This document shows positions 17,801 to 27,438 of a stretch of 64,000 nt of DNA, piece by piece. The stretch is from Trichomonas vaginalis G3 (lineage: Eukaryota; Parabasalia; Trichomonadida; Trichomonadidae). The notes under the pieces are model-generated. The model had not been told where the DNA came from, did not search any database, and saw only the letters and a list, made by a program, of their open reading frames with translations. The position numbers were made by a program, and so were the translations under genes. The DNA lies in contig NC_067206.1 of NCBI RefSeq assembly GCF_026262505.1, forward strand, positions 10,807,507 through 10,871,506, given 5' to 3'. The stretch's first letter is position 1. Each line of letters starts with the position of its first letter.

Positions 17801-18628
17801 TAAGAAAGAAGGAAATCCTTTGCAAGAAAATATAAAGCTCATTCTGAACAGTATTTATGGCAAAACTATTCTATCTCCTATTGAGTCAAAAATAACCATA
17901 GTAAATGACAAAGATGCTATAAGATATGCCATCAGAAACTACAACCATATAGTGAAGTTCGAAGGTTTGGATGGTTCAGATAAAACTATTTTCAAGCTAA
18001 CGAAAAGCATTTGCAGACACTTTAACTTCTGTCCACTTGGTGTTAACATTCTATGTCGAAGAGAATAATGTGTGAAGTATTCTGTACTGCTGAGGACTTA
18101 GGAATGGACATCTTTTATAGCGATACGGACAGTATGCATCTCTACAATGAAGATATCCCTCGTTTAGCTGAAGAGTTTGAGAAACGTTATGGAAGAGTTC
18201 TCATTGGTAAAAACCTTGGTCAATTTCATAGCGACTTTGCAGAAATCACACCTGGAAAACAAAGTTTAGCATACAAGTCAATATTTTGTGGAAAGAAGAC
18301 TTACATAGACTTACTCACGAATGATTTAAATGAAGTTGCATTTCACTGCAGAATGAAAGGCGTGAAGCAAGATGTTATTGCTTTAACCGCTAATGAAATA
18401 TTTCCTGACTCTGTTCAGTGTTTCTATGATGAAGATAAAGGTTTAATGGTTCCGCAAGGAACATATGACAAAGACTCTGAGTTCAGTTTAATGAAACTTT
18501 ACAAAGCACTTCATGATGGTCAAGAGATTGGATTTGACTTATGTAAGTCTTCTAGTCCTTGCTTTGCTGAAAAGTTTAACTTCTCAATAACGACTAAAAT
18601 AAGCTTTATTCGTAAGTTGAAGTTCTGA
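14850..18628 (+). pseudogene. Copy 1: protein-primed family B DNA polymerase
   Basis: The exonuclease motifs are visible as DFECS (near 16574), HNLSYDINFI and YCKQD. The polymerase motifs are ADFDAVLLYPS (A), KLILNSIYGK (B) and YSDTDS (C, near 18117). The N-terminal 500 residues are additional. They include an EDNCFVYACIQAG block near residue 367 and a DHY near 448 that resemble the Cys and His blocks of OTU-type papain folds. Mavericks use this enzyme for protein-primed replication. The part is broken. Confidence 0.85.
15018..15042. repeat. Twin triloop hairpin inside the polymerase frame
   Basis: CCGC-AAC-GCGG (15018-15028) and GGAC-GAA-GTCC (15032-15042), read in frame as PQRGEDEVH. The orientation is opposite to the site at 2880. 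Confidence 0.72.
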
Positions 18629-18686
18629 GGTCATTTATTTTTGTCAGCAATGAGGTCATTCGTGATAAAAATAAAACTAGCGGCAA

Positions 18687-18697
18687 GGGCGAAGCCC
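18687..18697. repeat. Triloop hairpin between convergent genes
   Basis: GGGC-GAA-GCCC preceded by GCGGCAA, apparently the remnant of the second hairpin. The same block is present in copy 2 at 42379-42389. Confidence 0.65.
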
Positions 18698-18707
18698 ATG
18701 TGGTCAT

Positions 18708-19564
18708 TTACAATACTGCGATGGTAGAGTTTAAGAGTTGTGCTTCAATGTAGAGACAGTCCTTATGGTCTGGAGGCAAGAACACTGGGCAGTTATGGTC
18801 ATGAGTGGAGAATATGTCTATCCAAAACTCACGATTGAAGCCAGTTAATTTATAGTATTTAGGGTTAGGAAGTGGTGAAGTTCTTGTATGACCAATGAAC
18901 TCATTTTCAACTCCCTTACTTAAGTTTGAATATAATATAGCTTGCTTTCTATCCAAATGCCAGGTGTTACAATCTTTGAAAATTCATTTTTCCTCGGAAG
19001 CATTGCATCATAATTGAAAACATTCTTGAAATCATCACTTGGTTCAGAGATTTGAAATCTTATACGTAATGGATTTTCTTTCTTTTTAGCGACTTCATTG
19101 AATGGTGAGAATACAACAAACTGATAGTCATGAGTTCCATCTTCATTTTCATTAAATTCATAATGAAAGTCTATAAGTTGTGGCTGACTACCTTCTTCTT
19201 TCAGTTGTGCAAGAAACTCACGTAAAGGCTGTAAAGTTTGTACTTCAATGTTAAACTTTTTCTCGAACATTTCATTAAATGAAATCATACATTGCAACAA
19301 TGTTGTATCGTCTTTAAAGTATTTGTATATGTGAATGTTTTGGGCGCTTAAAGACTGTTCGTCATTTTCTATCTCGACTTGAAGTATAAAGTCAACCTTT
19401 CTGAAAGCACGTGTTATATACATAGATGTTATGCCAATGTACTTCTCTTCATTTATGTTCACAATCCAGTCTGTTGGAAACTTAAACGTTACTCTGTTCC
19501 ACTTTATTTTGACGTCAGGTTTTTCACTACTGAACGCAACAGATAAAGGTATTTGTCTATACAT
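18708..19564 (-). pseudogene. Copy 1: second structural-type protein with FxxPxxW module
   Basis: Begins MYRQIPLSVAF. FKFPTDW is followed by EEKYIGITSMYITRAF. The C-terminal region has YYKLTGFNREFWIDIF and LPPDHKDCLYIEAQLL. Both ends resemble the 3016-3897 protein, so the element has two paralogues. The upstream motif TTTATTTTTATCCGAATTAA is shared with other genes of the element. Probably a capsid-associated protein. The part is broken. Confidence 0.55.
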
Positions 19565-19588
19565 TTAATTCGGATAAAAATAAACCAT

Positions 19589-19849
19589 TTACTCTTTCTT
19601 TGCTTCAGCTTCTTTAGCTTTTGCTTCAGCTTCTTCTCTAGCTTTCTTCACCAGTAGTCGTGGGTTCTTTTGTCTTCCAGCAGCTAATGCAGCAAGTTGT
19701 TTTTCACTAAGTTTTCTCTTTGGTCTCTCTGGCTTTTGTTCTTGTTTTTGTTCCTTCAGTTCGGATAAAATTTGCTCACGAATTTCTTTCTTCAATGCTT
19801 CAACATCTATGACCCCTTGGGTCTTGTCCGTAGGGCTTGTCTGAGTCAT
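19589..19849 (-). CDS. Copy 1: small basic coiled-coil protein
   Basis: 86 residues: an acidic/helical VDVEALKKEIREQILSEL segment, a KRKLSEKQLAALAAGRQKN core and a KAREEAEAKAKEAEAKKE tail. The core resembles short SEKQ-LAALAAGR motifs of small DNA-virus proteins. The promoter-like TTTTTATCCGCAGTC lies just upstream. It may bind nucleic acid; unproven. Confidence 0.5.
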   Translation of the reverse strand: MTQTSPTDKTQGVIDVEALKKEIREQILSELKEQKQEQKPERPKRKLSEKQLAALAAGRQKNPRLLVKKAREEAEAKAKEAEAKKE

Positions 19850-19894
19850 TTGACTGCGGATAAAAATCTAACTTAAAACTTTAACCGATGTAAA

Positions 19895-20314
19895 ATGAGC
19901 TTGTCAAAATCAGAGCGAGAGTCTATTATATTAAATGACGCAAGAGGAATACAACATCCTTTCTATTACGTAAGTCAGAGTAAAGATGGTAAAATATACG
20001 TAAGAAAAAGAAAGGTTCCATTAGCGAATGCAGAAAGCGACAACATTAAGGTGCATGGCAAGGGTGAAGTCCACGAAGCCCATATAAAACCTTCTGTTCA
20101 AACTGAGCCACCAATAGAACCAGAAGAAAAGAAGCCAGATGTACTTTCAATAACGAACCAAGAGCTTATTGCAAAGTTCGTGAATTTCATTGAAAAACAA
20201 ACCGAGTCAAAGAACCCTGACCCACCAGTGAAAGAAGTTGAGACAAAAGAGAATGTACAGTTCATTGAAATGTCAAGAAACAACTTCCACCACGAATGCC
20301 AAGAAGAAGAGTGA
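19895..20314 (+). CDS. Copy 1: small protein with YxxxxDGKxxxRK motif
   Basis: 139 residues. Residues 22-44 (HPFYYVSQSKDGKIYVRKRK...PL) match the motif PEGFYIHTMKDGRVQFRKIK...PL of the small protein at 22451. The rest is acidic and disordered, with PPIEPEEKKPD. A degenerate twin hairpin (20057-20075) is read in frame as GKGEVHEAH. It lies upstream of the capsid gene. Confidence 0.5.
   Translation: MSLSKSERESIILNDARGIQHPFYYVSQSKDGKIYVRKRKVPLANAESDNIKVHGKGEVHEAHIKPSVQTEPPIEPEEKKPDVLSITNQELIAKFVNFIEKQTESKNPDPPVKEVETKENVQFIEMSRNNFHHECQEEE
20057..20075. repeat. Degenerate twin hairpin inside a reading frame
   Basis: GGCAAGGGTGAAGTCCA with decayed stems, related to GGACGAAGTCC and GGGCGAAGCCC. 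Copy 2 has the same block. Confidence 0.5.
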
Positions 20315-20355
20315 GAATAATGAAGTAAATAGATATTTTTATCTGAAGTAAATAC

Positions 20356-21929
20356 ATGCAGAACGAACAGTTAAACGAATTTACTCCAGCAGAGCATATT
20401 CATCAGATTCGCTCATATTTCGATATCATAGACAATGCAGTTCAAATTGGTGACACTAATAGAAAATATTCTGACGCAAAGATTCCATCACAACCTGGAA
20501 CTGCTAAAGATAACACATGGGTAACATTCAATCTCTCACCTCCTGGTGAAAATATGTTGGACCTTTACAATACATTCATTACGTATAAAATGGAAGGTCA
20601 ATTTATTGTAGATAAAGAAATTGGTTCAGGTTCCAATAAAACAAACCCACCAGGATTTTGGATTGGTTTCGATGACGCTTTCTATGCAGTTGCTGGATAT
20701 CAAATCCTTGCAAATGGTCGTATCGTATATTCTCAAGACAACGCAAGAGAAGAAGCATATATAACTTCAAACTCACAAACTACCGAACAAATAAAGAAAG
20801 TAGATGTTTTCTCAAAGACTCGACATGAAGATGTATGGAGTCATTCGGGAACATGCAGAACAGGACAAATTGTTAGTGGTCCAATTACAGCAGGAAAATC
20901 ATTTGATTTTAAGCTTCGTTTAAGAATTCCTGTTAGAAGATTCCTTCCATTAGAAGCTATTCGATTTATTCCAGCTTTTGCAGGAAACATTCAGCTTAAA
21001 GTAAAGTTCAGTAGCGACGTCTTACAATGCACATCTATATCTGTAAATGATATCATTGCTTTCAATCCAACTCTTAAAGTTGCATTTGCTTCAGATTCAA
21101 ATCCACCGACAAATAAATTTGTTCCATGGAATGAACCATTCACTATGATAACAAAGTCAGTAGAAGCTAGTGGAACAGTTACTATTACAACTGTAACCCA
21201 GCAACTATTTCGAACAAAGATGGATTTTAATGAATGTTTTATTCATCCAAAGTCATTCTCTTTAGACCCTAACATTTATACAGAACTTGTAGAACATTAT
21301 ACAAACGAGGCTTTATGTTTTCCTGTTAAAGTTATGGATTGGATTCCTATGGACGGTTCATTCTCAAAGAATACAGATAGTTCAAGTGCAACATTTACAG
21401 CAGCTTATACGCCTATTAATGTTAAAAGTATTTGGGCACTATTTAGAAAGAAAGACAACTATTATGTTAATTTTGAGAACCCTAAGTTTAAATATCTTCA
21501 GCTTTCCATGGGAGCTTATGGAAATATGCTGCAGAACCCGAAAAATCATATGGACCTGTATTTTATGAAATGGTTGCGAACGCTTGCAATACAAACAATG
21601 ATATGATAGGATTTAATGAAGATGTTATGAGGTCATTGGTGGATGATGGTAGTGTGGAACATAAATGGGATAGCTATGACAACACACATTTCTTATGTGG
21701 TTTTCCAACAGAAGTGGACTTTTGCTTCCAGCAAGGTCAAACATCTACTGCTCCAATAACATACAAATTGTCTGTTAAAGGACCTATTGAACTAGCAACT
21801 GAAAATGTACCAAAGCCACTTATTGGATTTATGAGGGATTGTTGCTTTGCCATTCAGGTGCGTGCTAATGGCATCCCCATAATAAGATTAGATGACTATA
21901 ACTTAGCTACGGACGACAGTGAGGAATAA
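20356..21929 (+). pseudogene. Copy 1: major capsid protein (double-jelly-roll, hexon-like)
   Basis: Begins MQNEQLNEFTPAEHIHQIRS. Capsid signatures include the beta-rich early region, LRLRIPVRRFLPLEAIRFIPAFAGNIQLKV in mid-protein (quoted blocks: RIPVRRFLPL and IRFIPAFAG), and a long second half. The outer-element capsid at 25497 has the matching RVPLSSFLIF and LRYLPNWAG blocks. In Polintons this protein forms the trimeric capsomer. The promoter-like ATATTTTTATCTGA precedes the start. The part is broken. Confidence 0.75.
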
Positions 21930-21958
21930 AGGATGAACGTTTATTTTAAAGCTTATAA

Positions 21959-22402
21959 ATGAGTTCTTCATCAAGCTCTCGTGAACCTTCACCATCTATG
22001 AAACAAACTTTACCAAACGATTATGGAACACCTATTGAATATTTCTTACGAGCTGCACAATGGCAAAGAGCAGTCTCACCAAGGTTAGGTGTTCCACCAG
22101 CTCCTGTCAAAAATAGCATTTGGTCAAGTCCTTATATAAGATATGGTCTCCCACTAGGTTTGCTAGCTACAGCAGGAGCAGTTATGATGTTGAAAAGAAA
22201 TAAAGCAAATGTTGTAAATAATACTGAAGTAGCTGAAGTTAAACAAACTCCAACACCTTCGCCAAAACCAACGCCTTCAATGACTCCTGAACCTATGGAA
22301 GTACAAACTCCTGTTCAAAAGTCAACTCCTAAACCGACTCCAACATTTAAACCAGAACCTACTCCTCAAATAAATCGTAAAACTCCTGCGTTTCCTTACT
22401 GA
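21959..22402 (+). CDS. Copy 1: single-span membrane protein with P/T-rich tail
   Basis: 147 residues. A Ser-rich start (MSSSSSSREPSPS), one hydrophobic segment (YGLPLGLLATAGAVMML, about residues 61-77) followed by KRNK, then a tail of TPTPSPKPTPS and STPKPTPTFKPEPTP repeats. It resembles small virion membrane or anchoring proteins. It follows the capsid gene directly. Confidence 0.6.
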   Translation: MSSSSSSREPSPSMKQTLPNDYGTPIEYFLRAAQWQRAVSPRLGVPPAPVKNSIWSSPYIRYGLPLGLLATAGAVMMLKRNKANVVNNTEVAEVKQTPTPSPKPTPSMTPEPMEVQTPVQKSTPKPTPTFKPEPTPQINRKTPAFPY

Positions 22403-22450
22403 AAAAATAACGTTATTTTTATTTAATATTAAAATTTTTATTTGATTGAA

Positions 22451-22687
22451 ATGACAAATAAAGTCACTGAAGCAATGAAACAAAAGTTTTTGGTAGAATA
22501 CATTAAATCAGGAACTATTCCAGAAGGTTTTTACATTCATACTATGAAGGATGGTAGAGTTCAGTTTAGAAAGATAAAGCAACCATTAGATAAAGAAGGA
22601 ATTTTGAGAAAGATTAAACTTCATGAGGACAACATTGCTGAACTTAAGAAGAAGTTAGAAGAGTTGGATAAAGGAAGAGAGTTATAA
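22451..22687 (+). CDS. Copy 1: small protein (78 residues) ending in the terminal repeat
   Basis: Start at ATG 22451 (MTNKVTEAMKQKF). It contains FYIHTMKDGRVQFRKIKQPL and a C-terminal coiled coil (KIKLHEDNIAELKKKLEELDKG). It shares the YxxxxDG motif with the 19895 gene. Its last codons lie inside the right terminal repeat. Confidence 0.55.
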   Translation: MTNKVTEAMKQKFLVEYIKSGTIPEGFYIHTMKDGRVQFRKIKQPLDKEGILRKIKLHEDNIAELKKKLEELDKGREL

Positions 22688-22702
22688 AGCAATGAATTCA
22701 AC

Positions 22703-22750
22703 AGGGTAGAAATGAGGGTAGAAATGAGGTTAGATCTAACCTTCTACCCT
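22703..22750. repeat. AGATCT-centred palindrome, right terminal repeat of copy 1
   Basis: Two GGGTAGAAATGA units, then GGTTAGATCTAACC and a CTTCTACCC arm. It carries the extra 12-bp unit absent from the left terminus. Confidence 0.8.
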
Positions 22751-22780
22751 AAATTTATTTTTGCGCTATGTTTTCATACG

Positions 22781-22863
22781 TGTGAAGTCGTTAGTGAAGT
22801 CGTTAGTGAGAACGATAGTGAGAACGTTAGTGTGTACGTTAGTGTGTACGTTAGTGAGAACGT
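22781..22863. repeat. Subterminal 12-bp TAACG tandem repeats, right end of copy 1
   Basis: Inverted counterpart of the array at 2109-2190, with one unit reading GTAC in place of GTTC. Confidence 0.75.
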
Positions 22864-23121
22864 TTATTTTTTCATGCACGTGCATTGTGTCGCGGGGAGT
22901 TGCCATGGGCAATGACCTGCGCACAATATATAACGTACAGAGAGGTGAGATGAGGTGGTTTATGTGATAAATACTTTACGTGGCAGAAATAGTTTAAGGT
23001 TATTAGAAATATTGCATATGCGATGTAAAATATACGTTAGTGGTTTTGTAAAGTGTCAGATTGACATAACTTTGGTAAGATGGAAGGCAGTGCCACCATA
23101 CCGAAGACATGTATACTAACT

Positions 23122-23126
23122 GCAAC
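23122..23126. repeat. Target site duplication GCAAC, right of inner copy 1
   Basis: Partner of 1844-1848. Coding sequence of the outer coiled-coil gene resumes here. Confidence 0.9.
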
Positions 23127-25464
23127 TGTTGTGGAAAGTCAAGAAAAAGAGTTACAACAGACCAAAACAGACCTAGTAAATGCTTTCTTAAGAACGAAAA
23201 GTCAGGTAGGACATTATGCTGCAGATGGAACATATGTGCCAGCTGGTGGAACTTATATACCACCAAACCCTCCAAGAGAAGCACCTGCACCAGGACTACC
23301 TAAAACATTTACATCGTCACATGGACACAGACACAGGCATGCACCAAAACCAACACAACAACCAACAGTTCAAAATCCAGCACCACAACAACAACCAAAA
23401 CCAACAGTTCAAAACCCTGCACAACAACCAACAGTTCAAAACCCTGCACAACAACCAACAGTTCAAAATCCAGCACCACAACCAAAACCAGCACAACAAC
23501 CAACAGTTCAAAACCCTGCAAAACAACAACCACAAACAGAGCAAGGACATAAAAGAAGTAGAGAAAAAGGAAACCAAGAATTCTTAAAAATGCTTAAGGA
23601 AGATTATGGTTACCCAGATACTCTTGACTTTAGTGACAGATATAAAGAAGCTATTAGAAAGTTCAAGGAAGGAAATACTGACCCGAACCTATTTAGCTTT
23701 ATGGTTCAGCATCAAATCGGATATAATCTCAAACCTGGAAAATACAAGCTCGCTAAGGGATATGATTTAATAGCATATCATCCAAATGACATGAATGAAT
23801 TTACTCCGAGATATTTGATGTCAGAGCTAAATGATAATTCAACTCTCTTCATGAAACGCGTAAAAAATAGAGACGGAACGAAAGAAGAAAGGTTTATGAG
23901 TCCGGATGACTTAGATAGGGAACTTGTTAAAAACGGTCTCGGAATATATGAAATGCCACCAGATGAGGTACAAGAAACTCAACAGGAAGAAGTTCAGATA
24001 CAACCAGACATGGAAGAAATAGTTCAGCAACAACAGCTAGAAGAGCCTGAAGGAAACAAACAAGTCCCTCTTTTGGAAACTAACTTCACAGAACTAGATG
24101 AAGATTTGGAACAGCCGAAAAATCTTGACCCTCAACAAGTGTATGCGGAGAATATGGAATCTTTCCAAGAGTCTAAGAAAAATTCGGCTGACATAGTAGA
24201 AGAATATCGAAAAATGTTCACCGACATACAAAAGACTCCAACATCAGATGAAAATATTCAGCATAGAATGGAAGTACTGAAAGAAAATGTACGCAAATAC
24301 AATAATCCTTTTTACTTACGACCATATAACGTTCAATCTTTGGCTGAACTCGGTGAAAATAAAAGGTTAAATTTCAACAAAACATATAGAAATGAAACAT
24401 TGTTTAAAGTTCATTCAGAACCTAACCAATATGGAAACAAACCTACTTTTGTTTCTGCAGACTATGGAACTACAATGAGATGGGGTCATAAAGCTAATCC
24501 GGATAGGTGGTTCATAAACTTACAACCTCAATTCCAAGAAGTTGTAGACGCAATGGAAGTGAATGGTGAACCAGATATAGCTGGTATTTTCAGCGCGGCT
24601 TTAATGCCATTGAAAGATATGAAAGATGCAGATATTTTGGACCAGTATGAAATGAACATGGCTGATGGAAATATAACACCTGACGTTCTAGAACATTTAT
24701 CTCAAAGAACTACACAGAACCATAGAGATGGTATATTTGGTGAAGAGTTTAGAAAGAGAGTTAGGGAGAGAGAAGGAAGAGAACCTATTGTACATGACCT
24801 TGCAAACGAAAGTTTGCAAAATGTCATAAAAACTTACTTTGCAGACAATGAAATGAGAAGGGATGAATATTTAAGAAAACTCAAATGGACAGTACCAAAT
24901 GAAATGTTAGTATTGAAAAACATGTTCCTTGACAAAATAAAACCAACTACAGAAATAAATGACGCAAGACTGAAACATTGGGTAAAAGCTTTCCCATTCA
25001 CAAAAGATATTATTGGTTACATGGAAAGAAAACCAGAATGGCTACAAAAACATATATTTGGAAACGAGCTTATTCCATATGGACAAGCTCTGTTTGAAGA
25101 GCTTGAACCGGAAACTCAGGAAAGAGTCATGCAAACAATAAGCGAAGACTCAAATACAAACTATGACAAAATCTTTCTAGGATATAGGTTACCTGAGATG
25201 GGCGACCAGAGCCCAAAGGCAAAAAGGACATGGGAAATTTACAACATACTAGGTGAACATGAGGCAAAGATGCAACAACTTGAAGCAGAAGGCAAGTTAC
25301 CAAAAGCGACACCAAAGAAGAAGAGAAGAGTAGAACAAAGTGAAAGTAGTGAAGAAGTAACTTCATCTAGTGAAAGTAGTGGCAATGAAGGAAAAAGAAG
25401 AGTTAAAAACTCAGTCAGGAAGAAAGTAAAGCTTGGTCCGAGTGGGTTCTATTATGACACATAA
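23122..25464 (+). pseudogene. Outer element: coiled-coil/PTVQN-repeat protein, part right of the nested insertion
   Basis: Continues the gene at 805. In order: a helical start (ESQEKELQQTKTDL), a G/P-rich PAGGTYIPPNPPRE stretch, an H-rich HGHRHRHAPK patch, about four PTVQNPA(P/Q/K) repeats (23347-23520), and then a large globular region of about 600 residues. The acidic Ser tail has SESSEEVTSSSESS, followed by a basic end. No family is recognised. It ends 32 bp before the capsid gene, so it is probably a virion protein. Confidence 0.55.
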
Positions 25465-25496
25465 ATCCAACTATTCTATATTTTTACCCATATGAT

Positions 25497-27107
25497 ATGT
25501 ACGCCGCTCAGAATATAACGCCAACAGTTTTGGATGCCATGAACGGAAATGTTTCCGAATGGTATAACGAATGCGACAATGCCATTAGAAGGTCAGAAAT
25601 AGTTCCTGGAACTTACGAATATACAACTGCTGTTTCTTATGGAAACGTAGGTGAGTTTGGAGAAGGTTCTTCAACAACAGTAGATATTGCTTGCGACAGG
25701 TTTCATATTATTTCTATTGACAACTCATTCTTATATGTGGAACAAGACATTGAAATAAAACCTTCTGCCAAGTTGTCTGACAAGAAAGGTTGCAATGGAA
25801 TTTTCTATGTCGGATACCAATATGCTCCAGAAGTTTTCATGGGATATAAGATATATTCTAACTCTGACTTAGTTCAAACAGTAACATGGGCAAACTATGA
25901 ATGGTTCGCTTTGAGAAACTCAGTACAACCACAAGCTAGAGAACAAACAGACCAGTATGCAACTATTGAGAAAATAAGAAGACTTGACCCTAACGTTCCA
26001 GGAGTTTATGTTAACCTTTCTGGTTCAGATGGAAATGCTGTCACTAAAGTAAAACTGAAACTTAGAGTTCCTTTGTCATCTTTCCTCATCTTCAGGTTTT
26101 TAAGATACTTGCCAAACTGGGCAGGAAAAATTTCTATTGAACTTACTCCAAGCAAAAATAACTTAGTCATTGCACCAACACAAGACCCATTCACTATTAC
26201 AGAAGTAGTGGGAACAAATAAAATGTCATTCGCCGACTTTTGCAAAGACAAAGTTGACTTAGACTTTGGTTTCTCAAACCTCAACACTGAAGTAAACTAT
26301 TATTTCAATGCTGCTGGAACTGCTTGGGACCCAGTTAAGTTTACATGCGAACAGTTTGAATGCAAGAGAATAGAAAGCAGACTTGCAGTCTATATGTTGG
26401 ACCCAGATATTTCAAATGCTTTAGCTGCCAAATATATTGCAGTTCCACTTATGTTCCCTATACACCAAATATCTGTCAAAGACTTTGCAGGTGAAGTTGG
26501 AAACCAAAATCCAGGAGCCGCAGGTGCAAGAACAGATATTGCTTTAACAACTGCAATGAAACATGCAGATACTATGTTTGTACTGTTCAGACGAACTATA
26601 AATGACTATTCTTGTTTCTACAACCCTGGTATTAAATATCATATAAACATAGATGGCAAATATTATCCAAGAGAAGAATATTCTACAGTTGAGGATATGA
26701 GGTCATACAACTTGACATTAGATGCTATGAACTTTAACAACAACTTCACAACAACCATTAACCCTGAAATGCAAAATTCTATTATGCCATATGTGAAAGT
26801 ATGGACTCATACAGGAGGTCAAAAAACTCAATATACAAATGGAGACCGTTCAAACTTTTGGCTTGGCATTCCATTTGCTGACTCAGAAGACTTTATGGGT
26901 GGTATTTCAACTGTTGGTACAGTACAAATACAATATACTGGTGACAGAGACGGTCCAGATGAATTGAGAGCAAAGAAGTTTACAAAACCAATAGCACTTT
27001 TCACGGAAGATGCTCTTTTGAAGATTCGTTCGATGAAACCTGCTGGGGCTCCTCAGATTGGCATAACGACAGCTTCCATCGAGCAGATTTTGGCAGCAGG
27101 TCAGTAA
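25497..27107 (+). CDS. Outer element: major capsid protein (double-jelly-roll type)
   Basis: 536 residues. RVPLSSFLIFRFLRYLPNWAG (quoted blocks: RVPLSSFLIF, LRYLPNWAG) is shared with the inner capsid RIPVRRFLPL and IRFIPAFAG. The early YEYTTAVSYGNVGEFGEGSS and late SNFWLGIPFADSEDF regions suit a hexon-like fold. Overall identity with the inner capsid is low. It looks whole. Its 3' end overlaps a convergent gene by 107 bp. Confidence 0.72.
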   Translation: MYAAQNITPTVLDAMNGNVSEWYNECDNAIRRSEIVPGTYEYTTAVSYGNVGEFGEGSSTTVDIACDRFHIISIDNSFLYVEQDIEIKPSAKLSDKKGCNGIFYVGYQYAPEVFMGYKIYSNSDLVQTVTWANYEWFALRNSVQPQAREQTDQYATIEKIRRLDPNVPGVYVNLSGSDGNAVTKVKLKLRVPLSSFLIFRFLRYLPNWAGKISIELTPSKNNLVIAPTQDPFTITEVVGTNKMSFADFCKDKVDLDFGFSNLNTEVNYYFNAAGTAWDPVKFTCEQFECKRIESRLAVYMLDPDISNALAAKYIAVPLMFPIHQISVKDFAGEVGNQNPGAAGARTDIALTTAMKHADTMFVLFRRTINDYSCFYNPGIKYHINIDGKYYPREEYSTVEDMRSYNLTLDAMNFNNNFTTTINPEMQNSIMPYVKVWTHTGGQKTQYTNGDRSNFWLGIPFADSEDFMGGISTVGTVQIQYTGDRDGPDELRAKKFTKPIALFTEDALLKIRSMKPAGAPQIGITTASIEQILAAGQ

Positions 27108-27420
27108 GTTGTTCTTGAACTGACTTCTCTCCGTCAAATATTGACAGTACGCCAGTTTTGACATAATATTGTATTATAAACTTTCCTTTAGTAATATCTG
27201 TAAGTTTTGAAGTTATATTTTTGTCTGCTTCAAGAACTTTCACCATTTCAGTTATACCAACTTTCTTTGCTTTATGAAAATATTTAGGTTCAGCAAAGAC
27301 TGCTATTCTATAACATTTTCCATTGTTTGTGTAAAGAACTATTCTGTCAATGTATTTGTATTGTTTGTGAGTATAAACTTTGTTCTGCTTCAATTCAATA
27401 AGATATCCGAATACGTCCAT
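27001..27420 (-). CDS. Outer element: hypothetical protein (139 residues)
   Basis: Starts MDVFGYLIELKQNKVYTHKQ, an alpha/beta pattern, and ends in a Q/S/E-rich tail that overlaps the capsid 3' end. Divergent from the gene at 27439, 18 bp away. No family recognised. Confidence 0.45.
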   Translation of the reverse strand: MDVFGYLIELKQNKVYTHKQYKYIDRIVLYTNNGKCYRIAVFAEPKYFHKAKKVGITEMVKVLEADKNITSKLTDITKGKFIIQYYVKTGVLSIFDGEKSVQEQLTDLLPKSARWKLSLCQSEEPQQVSSNESSKEHLP

Positions 27421-27438
27421 CTTTTTATTCTAAGTAAA

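Larger units (their letters stand above)
1849..23121 (+). mobile_element. Inner Maverick/Polinton copy 1, fossil
   Basis: A 21.3-kb element with terminal inverted repeats starting AGTTAGTATAC at both ends and a 5-bp target duplication GCAAC on each side. It encodes PolB, RVE integrase, packaging ATPase, major capsid, penton-like, fibre and KilA-N proteins. It lies inside the coiled-coil gene of the outer element. The two terminal repeats differ by little more than one 12-bp unit, so insertion looks recent. About half a dozen breaks are visible. Confidence 0.93.
22671..23121. repeat. Right terminal inverted repeat of inner copy 1
   Basis: About 451 bp. It is longer than its partner by one extra GGGTAGAAATGA unit beside the AGATCT palindrome. 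Its inner edge encodes the last residues of the small protein ending at 22687, in a different frame from the gene end at the opposite terminus. Confidence 0.9.

Noticed and set aside
23309-23577. Two Leu/Val-rich open frames antisense to the PTVQN repeats
   Set aside because: They arise from low-complexity CAACCA repeats read on the opposite strand.
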